Part shown: positions 51,848 through 61,378 of the stretch, piece after piece
Numbering within the stretch: position 1 is the first letter of the stretch
Layout: each line of letters starts with the position of its first letter
Assembly: GCA_964605775.1 (NCBI GenBank)
Contig: CAZSDU010000007.1
Location: forward strand, 35,378 to 99,377
DNA from: CAZSDU01 sp964605775
Lineage (GTDB): Bacteria; Bacteroidota; Bacteroidia; Bacteroidales; FEN-979
DNA length: 64,000 nt
Direction: 5' to 3'
Notes under the pieces: generated by a model
The model's database searches: none
Told to the model about the DNA's origin: nothing
The model's input: the letters and a program-made list of their open reading frames with translations, nothing else
Position numbers and translations under genes: made by a program

Positions 51848-52831
51848 ATGTTGAAAATTGGTGTTCTGGGCGCAGGTCATCTGGGGAAGATCCATATCAA
51901 TTGTCTGAAAGAAATAAAGGATTTTGACCTGGTCGGATTTTTTGATCCTGATGAAATCGTGGCCCATAAAGTGGAAACGGAATACAAGGTAAAAAAATTT
52001 CCTTCCATTGATGAACTGATCGATTCCGTGGATGTCATGGATATTGTAACCCCAACCATTTCCCATTTCGATTGTGCTTCCCGTTCCCTGAAGAAATGTC
52101 GCCATGTCTTTATTGAAAAGCCTATTGTTACGAGTCTTAAACAGGCCAGGGATCTGATCAAAATTGCTGCAGAAGCCCATGTGAAAGTTCAGGTGGGACA
52201 TGTGGAGAGGTTCAACCCGGCTTTTCTGGTTGCGGAAACTTTTCTTGACCGCCCGATGTTCATTGAAAGTCACCGCTTGTCACAGTTTAACCCTCGCGGA
52301 ACAGATGTTCCTGTCATCCTTGACTTGATGATTCATGACATAGACATTATCCTGAGCGTGGTTAAAAGTAATATCCGGAAAATAAATGCCAGCGGAGTTG
52401 CCATTGTCAGTGATACCCCTGATATTGCCAACGCCCGTATCGAATTTGACAATGGATGTGTGGCTAACCTCACCGCGAGCAGGATTTCGTTGAAAAATAT
52501 GCGTAAATCAAGGTTTTTCCAACGCGATGCCTATGTGTCTGTGGATTTTTTAAAAAAGGAAGTGGAAGTGGTGAGGATCAAAGATTTGGATGATACAGGT
52601 CAATCACCCCAGGGAATGATTTTGGAACTTGGCCCCGGGAAAGGATATAAACAGATTCTATTTGATAAACCTGAGATTAAACCCCTCAATGCCATTAAAA
52701 AGGAACTTGAAAGTTTTCATTCGGCCATCGTCAACAATACCATCCCCTCCGTTACGATAAATGATGGTTACACTGCATTGGAAGTGGCTCACAAAATCAT
52801 GGAAAAGATTGATCAAGCCGGAGCCCCTTAA
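51848..52831 (+). CDS. Gfo/Idh/MocA-family NAD(P)-dependent oxidoreductase
   Basis: 327 aa. The Rossmann start MLKIGVLGAGHLGKIHINCLKEI and the EKP motif (HVFIEKPIVTSLKQARDL) define the family. VGHVERFNPAF and DLMIHDIDIILSVV are the substrate-domain motifs (catalytic His region). The family oxidises or reduces sugars and related hydroxy compounds. The VERFNPA variant is common in UDP-sugar-type subfamilies, so a nucleotide-sugar substrate is possible (inference). The downstream glycan-transferase genes would fit. No closer assignment is justified. Confidence 0.88.
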   Translation: MLKIGVLGAGHLGKIHINCLKEIKDFDLVGFFDPDEIVAHKVETEYKVKKFPSIDELIDSVDVMDIVTPTISHFDCASRSLKKCRHVFIEKPIVTSLKQARDLIKIAAEAHVKVQVGHVERFNPAFLVAETFLDRPMFIESHRLSQFNPRGTDVPVILDLMIHDIDIILSVVKSNIRKINASGVAIVSDTPDIANARIEFDNGCVANLTASRISLKNMRKSRFFQRDAYVSVDFLKKEVEVVRIKDLDDTGQSPQGMILELGPGKGYKQILFDKPEIKPLNAIKKELESFHSAIVNNTIPSVTINDGYTALEVAHKIMEKIDQAGAP

Positions 52832-52934
52832 GCTGAGTTATGGTTAAATTTTTGTTAATTACTTTAATTGATTTTACAGACAATATACCATTAAAACAAC
52901 CGTTAAAAAATACAGGATAAAGCTACCCGTGCTT

Positions 52935-53816
52935 ATGACTTTTCGGAAACCTTCGCTACCCTTGCCTTTCCTCCTTTTCCTTCTTGCTTTTACGACAGCC
53001 TGTGAAAAATTCTCAGGGGATCAAACCATCCCTGCCTATTTATCCATCGATTCGATTTATTTATCCACTAATTATTCACTTCAGGGTACTGCCTCTCATT
53101 CGATTACCGATGCATGGGTATACGTGGATGATGATTTAATTGGTGCTTTTGAATTACCTGCCAGATTCCCTGTCCTGAAGAATGGAAAACATACGGTTAG
53201 GATTCTGCCAGGGATTAAGAAAAATGGAATTTCAGCCACCCGGATCAATTATGAGTTCTATTCAGAGATTTCGAAACAGTATATGTTTTCGGAAGACAGT
53301 ACAACGAAACTCAACCTCCAGAAAACAACCTATACTGCTTCCACTGCATTTACCTGGATGGAAGATTTTGATAAAATTTCCATTTCCCTCGATACCACAA
53401 CGAGGAGTACTGCTTTTATACAGTTGACAAATGCTGGTTCTCCTCTGACTTTTGAGGGGTCGCATTCTGGGATGGTCGTTTTGGACACGGTCAGGGATTT
53501 TTTCGAATGTCAGACCCATAATGAATTTCCGATTCCTTATGCCCCGGTATTTCTGGAAATGAACTTCAATACATCCAACATTCTGACCATCGGACTTATC
53601 CTTTACTCCACAACCAACATTTATACGGTTCCCATCATCAACCTGAACAAAACCAATGAAACCTGGAAAAAAATCTATATTGATCTAACCACTACCATGA
53701 ATGCTTATCCCAATGTGTTTAGTTACCGTTTATATATGGGCACATTCAAAGATGCTGATGCTGAGGAGACCACTATTTTATTTGACAACCTAAAACTGGT
53801 GACCCGAAATGAATAA
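52935..53816 (+). CDS. Lipoprotein of unknown function coupled to the sugar transferase
   Basis: 293-aa lipoprotein. ATG 52935 is chosen over a GTG at 52929. Signal peptide with lipobox FTTAC, then an all-beta mature chain: YLSIDSIYLSTNYSLQGTASHSITDAWVYVDDDLIGAFELPARFPVLKNGKHTVRILPG (PEGA-like turn pattern), and a C-terminal jelly-roll-like half (NETWKKIYIDLTTTMN, SYRLYMGTF, ETTILFDNLKLV) reminiscent of carbohydrate-binding sandwiches. It overlaps the sugar transferase start by 8 nt, so they are co-translated. A role in surface glycan assembly is inference. Confidence 0.7.
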   Translation: MTFRKPSLPLPFLLFLLAFTTACEKFSGDQTIPAYLSIDSIYLSTNYSLQGTASHSITDAWVYVDDDLIGAFELPARFPVLKNGKHTVRILPGIKKNGISATRINYEFYSEISKQYMFSEDSTTKLNLQKTTYTASTAFTWMEDFDKISISLDTTTRSTAFIQLTNAGSPLTFEGSHSGMVVLDTVRDFFECQTHNEFPIPYAPVFLEMNFNTSNILTIGLILYSTTNIYTVPIINLNKTNETWKKIYIDLTTTMNAYPNVFSYRLYMGTFKDADAEETTILFDNLKLVTRNE

Positions 53817-55224
53817 ACGCTTACAGGTTATAAAGTACATAACTGCTGATTATTTCGCCGCCCTTACTGCCTGGACGCTGTTTTTTATTTACCGGAAGTT
53901 TGCTGTTGATCATACCCTTTTATCCCATCTTCAGGATGTCTTCCTTGACAAAAATCTTTATCTCGGGATCCTCATTATTCCTCTGTTCTGGCTTCTCATC
54001 TATGTATTAATCGGAAATTACAGAAGAATATACCGTAAAGCAAGACTTAAGGAGTTTGCCCAGACTATCCTCGTCACTTTTATAGGTGTCACGATAATTT
54101 TCTTTATCATTATTCTTGATGATGTGATCATCACCCAAAGAACCTATGCTGAATTCTTTTTTATTCTCTTTTTCTTTCATCTGTTTTTTACAGCCGGTTT
54201 CCGGTTTATTCTGACTTCACAAACAGCTTATAAAATTCATCATAAACTGATCGGATTCAATACCATTATCGTTGGAAGCAATGGGAATGCCGTATCCATC
54301 TACAAGGAAATTGAGAACCAGGAGGAATCTTCAGGGAATAGGTTCATTGGATTTGTAAATGTAGAAGGTTACCATAATTATAAGCTTGCTGAATTTATTC
54401 CCCACCTTGGTGGCCTTAATGATTTGAACCGAATCGTGAAGGAATTTAATGCCGAGGAAGTGATCATTGCCATTGAACATTCTGAAAATCATACGATTGA
54501 AAATATTATTACCCAGCTTGAAGACACCGTTGTGGTAATTAAAATTATCCCTGCCATGCAAGATATCCTCATGGGTTCAGTCAAAACAACTTCCATCTTT
54601 CATGCTCCTTTGATCCAAATCTACCCCGACCTTATGCCTGACTGGCAAATGTCGCTGAAACGAATTTTTGATATCGTGGTTTCCATTTTTTGTCTGATTC
54701 TTCTATCTCCGGTAATGATAATCACGGGGATTATCATTAAACTAACTTCAGCCGGACCGATATTCTATTCACAGCAAAGGATCGGCTTGAAGAGCAGACC
54801 ATTCATCATGCATAAATTCCGTACCATGTATAAGGATGCAGAGTCGAATGGACCTCAGCTATCCTCGAAAAACGATCCCAGGATTACCCGCTTCGGAAAA
54901 TTCCTGCGTCAGTTCCGGATTGATGAAATACCACAGTTTTACACTGTCTTAAAAGGGGATATGAGTATCGTTGGTCCGCGGCCTGAACGTCCTTTCTATA
55001 TTGACCTTATCGTTCAGCGTGCTCCCCATTATCGCCTGTTACACAAAGTCAAACCCGGAATTACTTCCTGGGGACAGGTGAAATATGGTTATGCTGAAAA
55101 TCTTGATCAAATGGTTGAGCGCCTGAAATTTGATATTCTTTATATCGAAAACATGTCGCTGGCTATGGACTTCAAGATATTAATCTATACCATCCTGATC
55201 ATCATTCAGGGAAGAGGGAAATAA
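53809..55224 (+). CDS. Polyprenyl-phosphate sugar-1-phosphate transferase (WcaJ/WbaP-type)
   Basis: 471-aa initiating glycosyltransferase moving a sugar-1-phosphate onto undecaprenyl phosphate. Four N-terminal TM helices (~5-130), a cytosolic CoA-binding-like Rossmann domain (TIIVGSNGNAVSIYKEIENQ, ~150-260), then the catalytic domain with KRIFDIVVSIFCLILLSPVMIITGI (re-entrant helix), KFRTMYKDAESNGP, LRQFRIDEIPQFYTVLKGDMSIVGPRPERP and KPGITSWGQVKYGY. Exact sugar is unclear. The 3' end overlaps sir2 by 45 nt on the opposite strand. No glycosyltransferase cluster follows. Confidence 0.92.
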   Translation: MNKRLQVIKYITADYFAALTAWTLFFIYRKFAVDHTLLSHLQDVFLDKNLYLGILIIPLFWLLIYVLIGNYRRIYRKARLKEFAQTILVTFIGVTIIFFIIILDDVIITQRTYAEFFFILFFFHLFFTAGFRFILTSQTAYKIHHKLIGFNTIIVGSNGNAVSIYKEIENQEESSGNRFIGFVNVEGYHNYKLAEFIPHLGGLNDLNRIVKEFNAEEVIIAIEHSENHTIENIITQLEDTVVVIKIIPAMQDILMGSVKTTSIFHAPLIQIYPDLMPDWQMSLKRIFDIVVSIFCLILLSPVMIITGIIIKLTSAGPIFYSQQRIGLKSRPFIMHKFRTMYKDAESNGPQLSSKNDPRITRFGKFLRQFRIDEIPQFYTVLKGDMSIVGPRPERPFYIDLIVQRAPHYRLLHKVKPGITSWGQVKYGYAENLDQMVERLKFDILYIENMSLAMDFKILIYTILIIIQGRGK

Positions 55225-55953
55225 GACCGTCTCCAGTTTTTCCATCATGGTTGTTGCTTTACCCTGCAGGAAAATATCTGTTATGGCAGAGGTATAATTG
55301 GATGGAGTCAGGTTAATCTCGATGATGCATGCACCATGGCTTTTTGCCATAAACGGAAACTGGTTGGCCGGCATCACTTCTCCTGTGGTTCCGATGATCA
55401 GAAATACATCTGAAATCGAAGCAGCTTCATAGGCCGCGGTTAGCGGTAACTGCGGGATGGCTTCACCAAAAAAAACGAAGTCCGGTTTAAGGAGTCCACC
55501 ACATTCACGACAGGTGGGAGGAGGATGATCAAAACTGATTTCACCAAGCTTATAAGACCTATTACAGTGAAGACAAACCAGGCTTTTTGAATTTCCATGG
55601 AATTCGAAAACCTGTCGTGACCCGGCTTCCTGATGAAGGTAGTCGATATTCTGGGTGATGATTCTGCCCAATAGACCATTGGCTTCAAGCCGGGCCAGTA
55701 TTTTATGGGATTTATTGGGTCGGGCTTGACCGAAAAAGTCATAAAAAATTTCTTTAATCACCTTCCAGGATTCTCCGGGATTTTCTTTGAAATAATTGAT
55801 TTCAAGAACTTTCGGATCATATTTTTGCCATAATCCGGAATCACCACGGAAAGGAGGGATACCACTTTCAACGGAAATCCCCGCACCTGTGAAAGCAGTT
55901 GTAAACCTTGAGGTGCTGATCAACTGTGCCGCTTGTTGTACTAAATTGCCCAA
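55180..55953 (-). CDS. NAD-dependent protein deacylase, Sir2 family
   Basis: 257-aa sirtuin. NAD site: AFTGAGISVESGIPPFRG; TQNIDYLHQEAGS; catalytic His in EFHGNSKSLVC; Cys4 zinc ribbon CLHC ... CREC; then FFGEAIP and IIGTTGEVMPAN. The class III (SIRT5/CobB) YxxR selectivity pair is not evident after GLWQKYDP, so deacetylase versus desuccinylase activity cannot be assigned. It starts 6 nt after the S9 peptidase stop. Confidence 0.92.
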   Translation of the reverse strand: MGNLVQQAAQLISTSRFTTAFTGAGISVESGIPPFRGDSGLWQKYDPKVLEINYFKENPGESWKVIKEIFYDFFGQARPNKSHKILARLEANGLLGRIITQNIDYLHQEAGSRQVFEFHGNSKSLVCLHCNRSYKLGEISFDHPPPTCRECGGLLKPDFVFFGEAIPQLPLTAAYEAASISDVFLIIGTTGEVMPANQFPFMAKSHGACIIEINLTPSNYTSAITDIFLQGKATTMMEKLETVLFPSSLNDDQDGID

Positions 55954-55959
55954 AGGTAT

Positions 55960-58056
55960 TTATTTAAGCCACCTGTCAAGCCAGTTGAAGAAGGTACGTT
56001 GCCATAAGATGCCATTCTGGGGTTTCAACACCCAATGATTTTCATCCGGGAAATACAGTAGTTCGGCAGGCACTCCTTTCAGAATGGCCGCATTGAAAGC
56101 CTGCATGCCCTGTGTAGCTGCAATGCGATAATCCAGTTCGCCATGAACGACTAAGATGGGGGTATCCCAGTTTTGAACAAAACGATGCGGACTGCTGGCA
56201 TAGGAACGCTGGGCAATCTTGTTGCTTTTATCCCAGAACGGTCCACCAAGATCCCAGTTGACAAACCACATCTCATCGGTTTCAAGGTATTGCGATTCGA
56301 GGTTAAACATGCCATCATGGGCAATAAAAGCCTTGAAACGCTTCTGGTGGTTACCAGCCAGCCAGAAAACAGAAAACCCCCCATAACTTGCTCCCACGCA
56401 TCCTAATCTATCTTTATTTACATAGGGCTCTTTAGCCATGGCATCGATGGCGCTCAGGTAATCCTTCATATTCTGTCCGCCATAATCTCCGCTGATTTGC
56501 TCATTCCATGCTTGTCCGAAACCTGGCAGGCCGCGGCGGTTGGGGGCAACAATAATATAACCATTGGCAGCCATCATCTGAAAGTTCCAGCGGTACGACC
56601 AGAACTGGCTGACCGTACTCTGTGGGCCACCCTCACAGTAAAGCAGGGTGGGATATTTTTTAGAAGGATCAAAATGCGGAGGATAAATGATCCAGGTGTG
56701 CATGTCTTTGTGATCTGTGGTCTTTATCCATCTGGCTTCCACTTTTCCAAAACTAAGCTTGTCGAGTAGTTCTTGGTTGGTAAAAGTTAATTGAGCGTCT
56801 TTTCCACTGGTTAAATCCACCGCATAAATTTCTTCCGGCATCGACATGGATACCCTTGAAGCAATCAGCTTATCTCCGGCTTGTGCGACATTTTTATAAT
56901 TGTGAACCCCTTTTGTGATCTTCTTGATCTGACCGTCCTTCAAATCAACCCGGTATATTTCATCACTCCCATGATAATCACTGATAAAATAAATGGATTG
57001 CCCGTTTTCTGACCAGGAGAAAAAATCTATATGCTGATCGAATTCCCTGCTGAGATCGGTTTTGGTCTGAGTGGTCAGATCCATGAGAAAAAGCCTGTTT
57101 TTATCGGCTTCATATCCGTCTCTTTCCATGCTCTGCCAAGCGATCATTTTCCCATCCGGAGAGTAGGAGGGAGCGACATCGTAACCTAACATCCCTTCAC
57201 TGATATTGGTCGTTTTTCCGGTTTCCAGATCAAATAGAAAAATATCCGAATTTGTTGACAGGGTATAAGCCAGTCCGGTTTTTTTCCGGCAGGTGTAGGC
57301 AATGACCTTTCCATCCGGGCTCCAGTTAATCTGTTCCATCCCGCCGAAAGGTTTTAGCGGACATTCATAGGGTTCACCTTCAAGAATATCTTTCCCTGAT
57401 TTGATGAGACCTTGGGAAATTTCTGCATAAAAAACATGGCTGAAGGATTCCACCCAGGTATCCCAATGCCTGTACATATGGTCGGTGAATATTTTTCCAC
57501 TGGCTTTAGGCAGGCCGGCATACAAATCCTTTAACTGCTTTTCTGCAGCTACTTCAGAAATGAAAAGGATGTGCTTACCATCCGGAGAATATTTATACCC
57601 ATCAATTCCGTTTTCAATATCCGTAATCTGTTTGCGGTTTTTCCCGTCCGTATCCATTTCCCAGAGTTGCATGTTTCCTGTTTCTGATGATAAAAACGCG
57701 ATCTTTTTTCCATCAGGCGTCCACATGGCCTGGTATTCACTAAACTTTGTGGACGTGATCTGGGTCGCTGCCCCTCCATTCACACTGATGGTAAACAACT
57801 CACGGTTTCCCTTATTCTGGGCAATATCATAATACGTAATGCCGTAAACAAGACTTTTTTGATCGGGAGAAACTTCTGGTTCGCTGACCCGCCCAAAACT
57901 CCATAAAACTTCCGGGGTCATGAGATCGTTTTTCAATTCGGGGTTTGGTTTGACGATCAGGGGGGCATCCGGAGATTTCTCTTTTTTTTCTTTTGACAAA
58001 CAAGAAATCAATCCCGTTGAGATCACAACCAGTAATAATACAGTTAACTTTTTCAT
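55960..58056 (-). CDS. S9-family prolyl oligopeptidase-like lipoprotein (DPP5-like)
   Basis: 698-aa exported serine peptidase with lipobox GLISC. Residues ~40-410 are a beta-propeller with WD40-like strands (EPEVSPDQKSLVYGITY, WTPDGKKIAFLSSETGN, YSPDGKMIAWQSMERDGY). The C-terminal alpha/beta hydrolase has nucleophile GCVGASYGGFSVFW, Asp in VHGELDYRI and His in PDENHWVLKPQN. That layout and length match periplasmic dipeptidyl peptidase 5 of Porphyromonas, which feeds dipeptides to asaccharolytic cells. Operonic with sir2. Confidence 0.92.
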   Translation of the reverse strand: MKKLTVLLLVVISTGLISCLSKEKKEKSPDAPLIVKPNPELKNDLMTPEVLWSFGRVSEPEVSPDQKSLVYGITYYDIAQNKGNRELFTISVNGGAATQITSTKFSEYQAMWTPDGKKIAFLSSETGNMQLWEMDTDGKNRKQITDIENGIDGYKYSPDGKHILFISEVAAEKQLKDLYAGLPKASGKIFTDHMYRHWDTWVESFSHVFYAEISQGLIKSGKDILEGEPYECPLKPFGGMEQINWSPDGKVIAYTCRKKTGLAYTLSTNSDIFLFDLETGKTTNISEGMLGYDVAPSYSPDGKMIAWQSMERDGYEADKNRLFLMDLTTQTKTDLSREFDQHIDFFSWSENGQSIYFISDYHGSDEIYRVDLKDGQIKKITKGVHNYKNVAQAGDKLIASRVSMSMPEEIYAVDLTSGKDAQLTFTNQELLDKLSFGKVEARWIKTTDHKDMHTWIIYPPHFDPSKKYPTLLYCEGGPQSTVSQFWSYRWNFQMMAANGYIIVAPNRRGLPGFGQAWNEQISGDYGGQNMKDYLSAIDAMAKEPYVNKDRLGCVGASYGGFSVFWLAGNHQKRFKAFIAHDGMFNLESQYLETDEMWFVNWDLGGPFWDKSNKIAQRSYASSPHRFVQNWDTPILVVHGELDYRIAATQGMQAFNAAILKGVPAELLYFPDENHWVLKPQNGILWQRTFFNWLDRWLK

Positions 58057-58148
58057 GTGTTAATAATTTTATATTTCATTTGTCACATGGAATATCCATT
58101 ATTATCATTCGTGGATTGCATGAACTTTGCTTGTATGGATATTTCATA

Positions 58149-58547
58149 TCAATAAGGTTTCGATGAATAAGCAAATATTTTAGGAATAAAAATGATCAGC
58201 CCGATCAATGCTGAAGTCAGCGCAGCAATCAGGACTGCCGCCGCGGAAATATCTTTGATTTTTCCGGCCAGTTCATGATATCCCGGAGATACCAGGTCAA
58301 TGGTATATTCAATGGCCGTATTCAGTGCCTCCAGCGTAAGAACCAATCCCATGCAGAGGATTAAAATGATCCATTCCATAAGGGAAATGTCCAGGATAAT
58401 GCCACCAATAATCACAGCGATAACGGCAAACAAATGAATCCGAAAATTTACCTGACTGCTGATTAAAACCGAAATTCCTTTCAGGGCATATACAAAACAT
58501 CGCAGCGGTGATGAAGAAGTAGGTTTATTTTCTGTCTTGGATTTCAT
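58149..58547 (-). CDS. dgkA: Diacylglycerol/undecaprenol kinase family protein
   Basis: 132-aa membrane kinase with three TM helices. FVYALKGISVLISSQVNFRIHLFAVIAVII and the metal/ATP motif EALNTAIEYTIDLVSPGYHELAGKIKDISAAAVL are the DgkA signature. The Gram-positive-like homologues phosphorylate undecaprenol; lipid substrate here is undetermined. 7 nt after the histidine kinase gene. Confidence 0.92.
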   Translation of the reverse strand: MKSKTENKPTSSSPLRCFVYALKGISVLISSQVNFRIHLFAVIAVIIGGIILDISLMEWIILILCMGLVLTLEALNTAIEYTIDLVSPGYHELAGKIKDISAAAVLIAALTSALIGLIIFIPKIFAYSSKPY

Positions 58548-58554
58548 TCTATGC

Positions 58555-61368
58555 TCAGTTGTTCAGGTATTTTTCAAGGATAACTTTCAATTCCCTTGTA
58601 TCAATTGGTTTTGAAATATAATTATCGCAACCTGCTGCCAGGCTTTTCTCTTTTTCTCCTTTTAAGGCATAAGCAGTCTGCGCAATGACAGGAATATCTT
58701 TCCGGATTTTTTTTATCTCCTGTGTAGCTTCATAACCATCCATCAATGGCATACGGATGTCCATGAGGACGAGATCATAACGGGTTTTTCTGCATTCTTC
58801 TATGGCATCCATTCCATTTTTGGCCCAGACAAGCTGTAATCCTGTTTTTTTAAGAAGGCGGTCAAGGAGGAAATAATTGGACTCTTCATCTTCTACCACA
58901 AGGATCTTCTTATTACTCCAGTCCTTTGAACCCTTAGCCTCGGTCTCAGGTATATTTTCATGGATTATTTTTTCTCCGGTCATCTGCAATGGCAGGGTAA
59001 TATAAAAATGCGTTCCTTTTCCCCGGTCAGATTCTAATCGTATATCCCCACCCAATAATCTGACAAGATTTTTCGAAATGGTCAGGCCAAGTCCTGTCCC
59101 TCCGTACTTTCGGGTATTGGTGTCGTCCACCTGCCGGAATCGTTCAAAGATCACTTCATGCATTTCTTTGGGAATTCCTATTCCCGTGTCGCGAACAAAG
59201 AATTCAATGAAAGGATCATTTCCAATGTTTTTCAAGGTATAACCAAATTCAACAGAACCCTGCTCTGTAAATTTCAGGGCATTTTCGATCAGATTGGTCA
59301 GGATCTGCCGTAAGCGGTTTCCATCGCTGAGTATGGTGAAATCATGATCTGTTTTTCCGGGAAGGCAATTCAAGATAAGGCTATTCTTTGCCTGTTTACG
59401 CTTGATCTCATTAAACGTAACCATCAGGTTGGTAAGCAGCACGTTCACCTGACACTCCTTGATCTCGATCTTGATCTGTCCCGATTCTATTTTTGCCACA
59501 TCAATAATATCATCAATGATGCGCATCAGATCATTCCCGCGGTCTTTAATAATCCTGATGAAATCCGCTTTTTCCTCCTCTGTAACGGTGGGATCAGAAA
59601 GCAGTGTGGAAAAACCAAGAATGGCATTCATGGGAGTCCTGATTTCATGCGACATATTAGACAGGAAAGCGGATTTTAATTTATCTGATTCTTCCGCTTT
59701 GTTTTTAGCAGCGATCAGGTTTTTTTCAATGATTTTCCGGTCTGTAATATCGCGATAAATACCATAACTCCCTACCAATTCTTCTTTAATCCTGATCGGA
59801 GTGACCAAAATGGAAACATCGATCAAATGACCGTCTTTATGCATTCTTCTGGTTTCAAGTGCGGCAATTTCACCCCTGCCGACTTGCTCTGTTATTCCCC
59901 TGGCTTCTTCAACAATTTCTTGATTGGCGATGAGATCATCAATGTTTTTTCCATGGGCTTCTTCGAAAGAATAGCCATATAACCGTGTAAACTCGGAATT
60001 GATCATGGATACTATTCCTTTGTTGTCAATCATGACAATGGCTTCGGGGCTTCCTTGAAAAAGCTGATCCATTAATGATTTTTCATGATGGAGGGATTCT
60101 TCTGCAGCTTTTCTTGAGATAACCCCGGCAATCTGATCAGCGACAAAAGTCAGAAGCTCAAGTTCATGTTCTTTGTATTGATCCGGATCCGTATAGCTCT
60201 GGACAACGATCACACCGATTACAGCATTGGAGATGATCAAGGGAACTCCAAGCCATATTTTGGCAGGAGTGCCGACGATATCGACTTCTCCTTTGGCAGC
60301 CAGTTCCATTATCTCGGCCTCAGATGCCAGGACTGCAGCACGCTTTTTGATGACAAATCCGGTCATGGTTTTTCCGGCTGGGAAAGCCGTAAACTTATCG
60401 ATGTTATCCACATGATAAGGAAGCGTGATGGTATCGGATTCCTTATTGTACATGGCAACGAAAAAATTGCTGGTATCCATGATAGATCCAAGCTGTCTGT
60501 GGATTTCAGCAAAAAATTCGTCCAGGGTACTGGACGTAAAAGCAGCTTTTGATACTTCAAAAACAAGTTTACGTAAACTTTCCAGTTTTTTTTCCTCGGT
60601 GATGTCTGAGATATACCCTTCGATGAACTTCAATTTTCCCTTATCATCAAAGATTCCTTTGGCTTGCTCCCAAACCCATTTTAATTTGTCATCCTTGGTA
60701 AGTATACGGTATTCGATGGTATAAGGCCGGTTTTGGCTGAGGGCGGCCTGGACTTCATTCCAGACGTACAAACGATCTTCTTCGACAATGATATCGGAAT
60801 AAGCAAGGGTTTTATTATTGATAAAATCATCTGGTTGATATCCGGTAAGGTCAATACAGGCTTCACTGATGAAATTCATGGTGAAATAAGTGTCGTTTTG
60901 ACAACGGTATACCAATCCTGGCAAGTTCCCCATCAGGGTTTGAAGTATCCTGCGGTTTTCGAGTAACTCTTTTTCTGCAGTCTTTCTCTTGGTAATGTCG
61001 ATTAAGGCTTCAAGGATATAATTCTCCTCCCTGAATTGAACCTTAATGGTTTCTTTTAAAACGGGAATTTTTTGCCCCTCCCTGTGAAGGATAAAGCATT
61101 CCGCTTTTTGACGGATTTCAGAAGAAACATTTTTTTTCTCATCATACTTTTCTGAGTATTCGATCAGATCTTTGAAAGGGGTGAGTAACAGTTCATCCTG
61201 AGTTGTATGGCCAAGCATCTTTAGGGCATAATGATTGAGCATTCTGATGCGTTGCTGATTGTCGGTGAGGATAATGCCGAAAGGCAAGGCATTGACCAGG
61301 ATCATGAAATGGTCATCAGTTTTAAGGATGTTCCTGATTTCTTGAAATGATTCAGTCGGGGTTAGCAT
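58555..61368 (-). CDS. Hybrid sensor histidine kinase: PAS, PAS, GAF, PAS, HisKA, HATPase, REC
   Basis: 937 aa from ATG 61368 (MLTPTESFQEI), 10 nt after the upstream stop; an in-frame start at 61455 would overlap that gene by 77 nt. Rough order: PAS 20-120 (LVNALPFGIILTDNQQ), PAS 140-260 (NLPGLVYRCQND), GAF 270-420 (PAKIWLGVPLIISNAVIGVIVVQ), PAS 435-550 (GSPEAIVMIDNKG), HisKA with FLSNMSHEIRTPMNAILGF, HATPase (NLIENALKFTEQG, DTGIGIP, GGTGLGLTISKNL), REC with phospho-Asp in LVLMDIRMP and KPID. No TM helix, so it senses cytosolic signals. No separate response regulator is adjacent. Confidence 0.92.
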   Translation of the reverse strand: MLTPTESFQEIRNILKTDDHFMILVNALPFGIILTDNQQRIRMLNHYALKMLGHTTQDELLLTPFKDLIEYSEKYDEKKNVSSEIRQKAECFILHREGQKIPVLKETIKVQFREENYILEALIDITKRKTAEKELLENRRILQTLMGNLPGLVYRCQNDTYFTMNFISEACIDLTGYQPDDFINNKTLAYSDIIVEEDRLYVWNEVQAALSQNRPYTIEYRILTKDDKLKWVWEQAKGIFDDKGKLKFIEGYISDITEEKKLESLRKLVFEVSKAAFTSSTLDEFFAEIHRQLGSIMDTSNFFVAMYNKESDTITLPYHVDNIDKFTAFPAGKTMTGFVIKKRAAVLASEAEIMELAAKGEVDIVGTPAKIWLGVPLIISNAVIGVIVVQSYTDPDQYKEHELELLTFVADQIAGVISRKAAEESLHHEKSLMDQLFQGSPEAIVMIDNKGIVSMINSEFTRLYGYSFEEAHGKNIDDLIANQEIVEEARGITEQVGRGEIAALETRRMHKDGHLIDVSILVTPIRIKEELVGSYGIYRDITDRKIIEKNLIAAKNKAEESDKLKSAFLSNMSHEIRTPMNAILGFSTLLSDPTVTEEEKADFIRIIKDRGNDLMRIIDDIIDVAKIESGQIKIEIKECQVNVLLTNLMVTFNEIKRKQAKNSLILNCLPGKTDHDFTILSDGNRLRQILTNLIENALKFTEQGSVEFGYTLKNIGNDPFIEFFVRDTGIGIPKEMHEVIFERFRQVDDTNTRKYGGTGLGLTISKNLVRLLGGDIRLESDRGKGTHFYITLPLQMTGEKIIHENIPETEAKGSKDWSNKKILVVEDEESNYFLLDRLLKKTGLQLVWAKNGMDAIEECRKTRYDLVLMDIRMPLMDGYEATQEIKKIRKDIPVIAQTAYALKGEKEKSLAAGCDNYISKPIDTRELKVILEKYLNN

Positions 61369-61378
61369 GCAATAAGAA

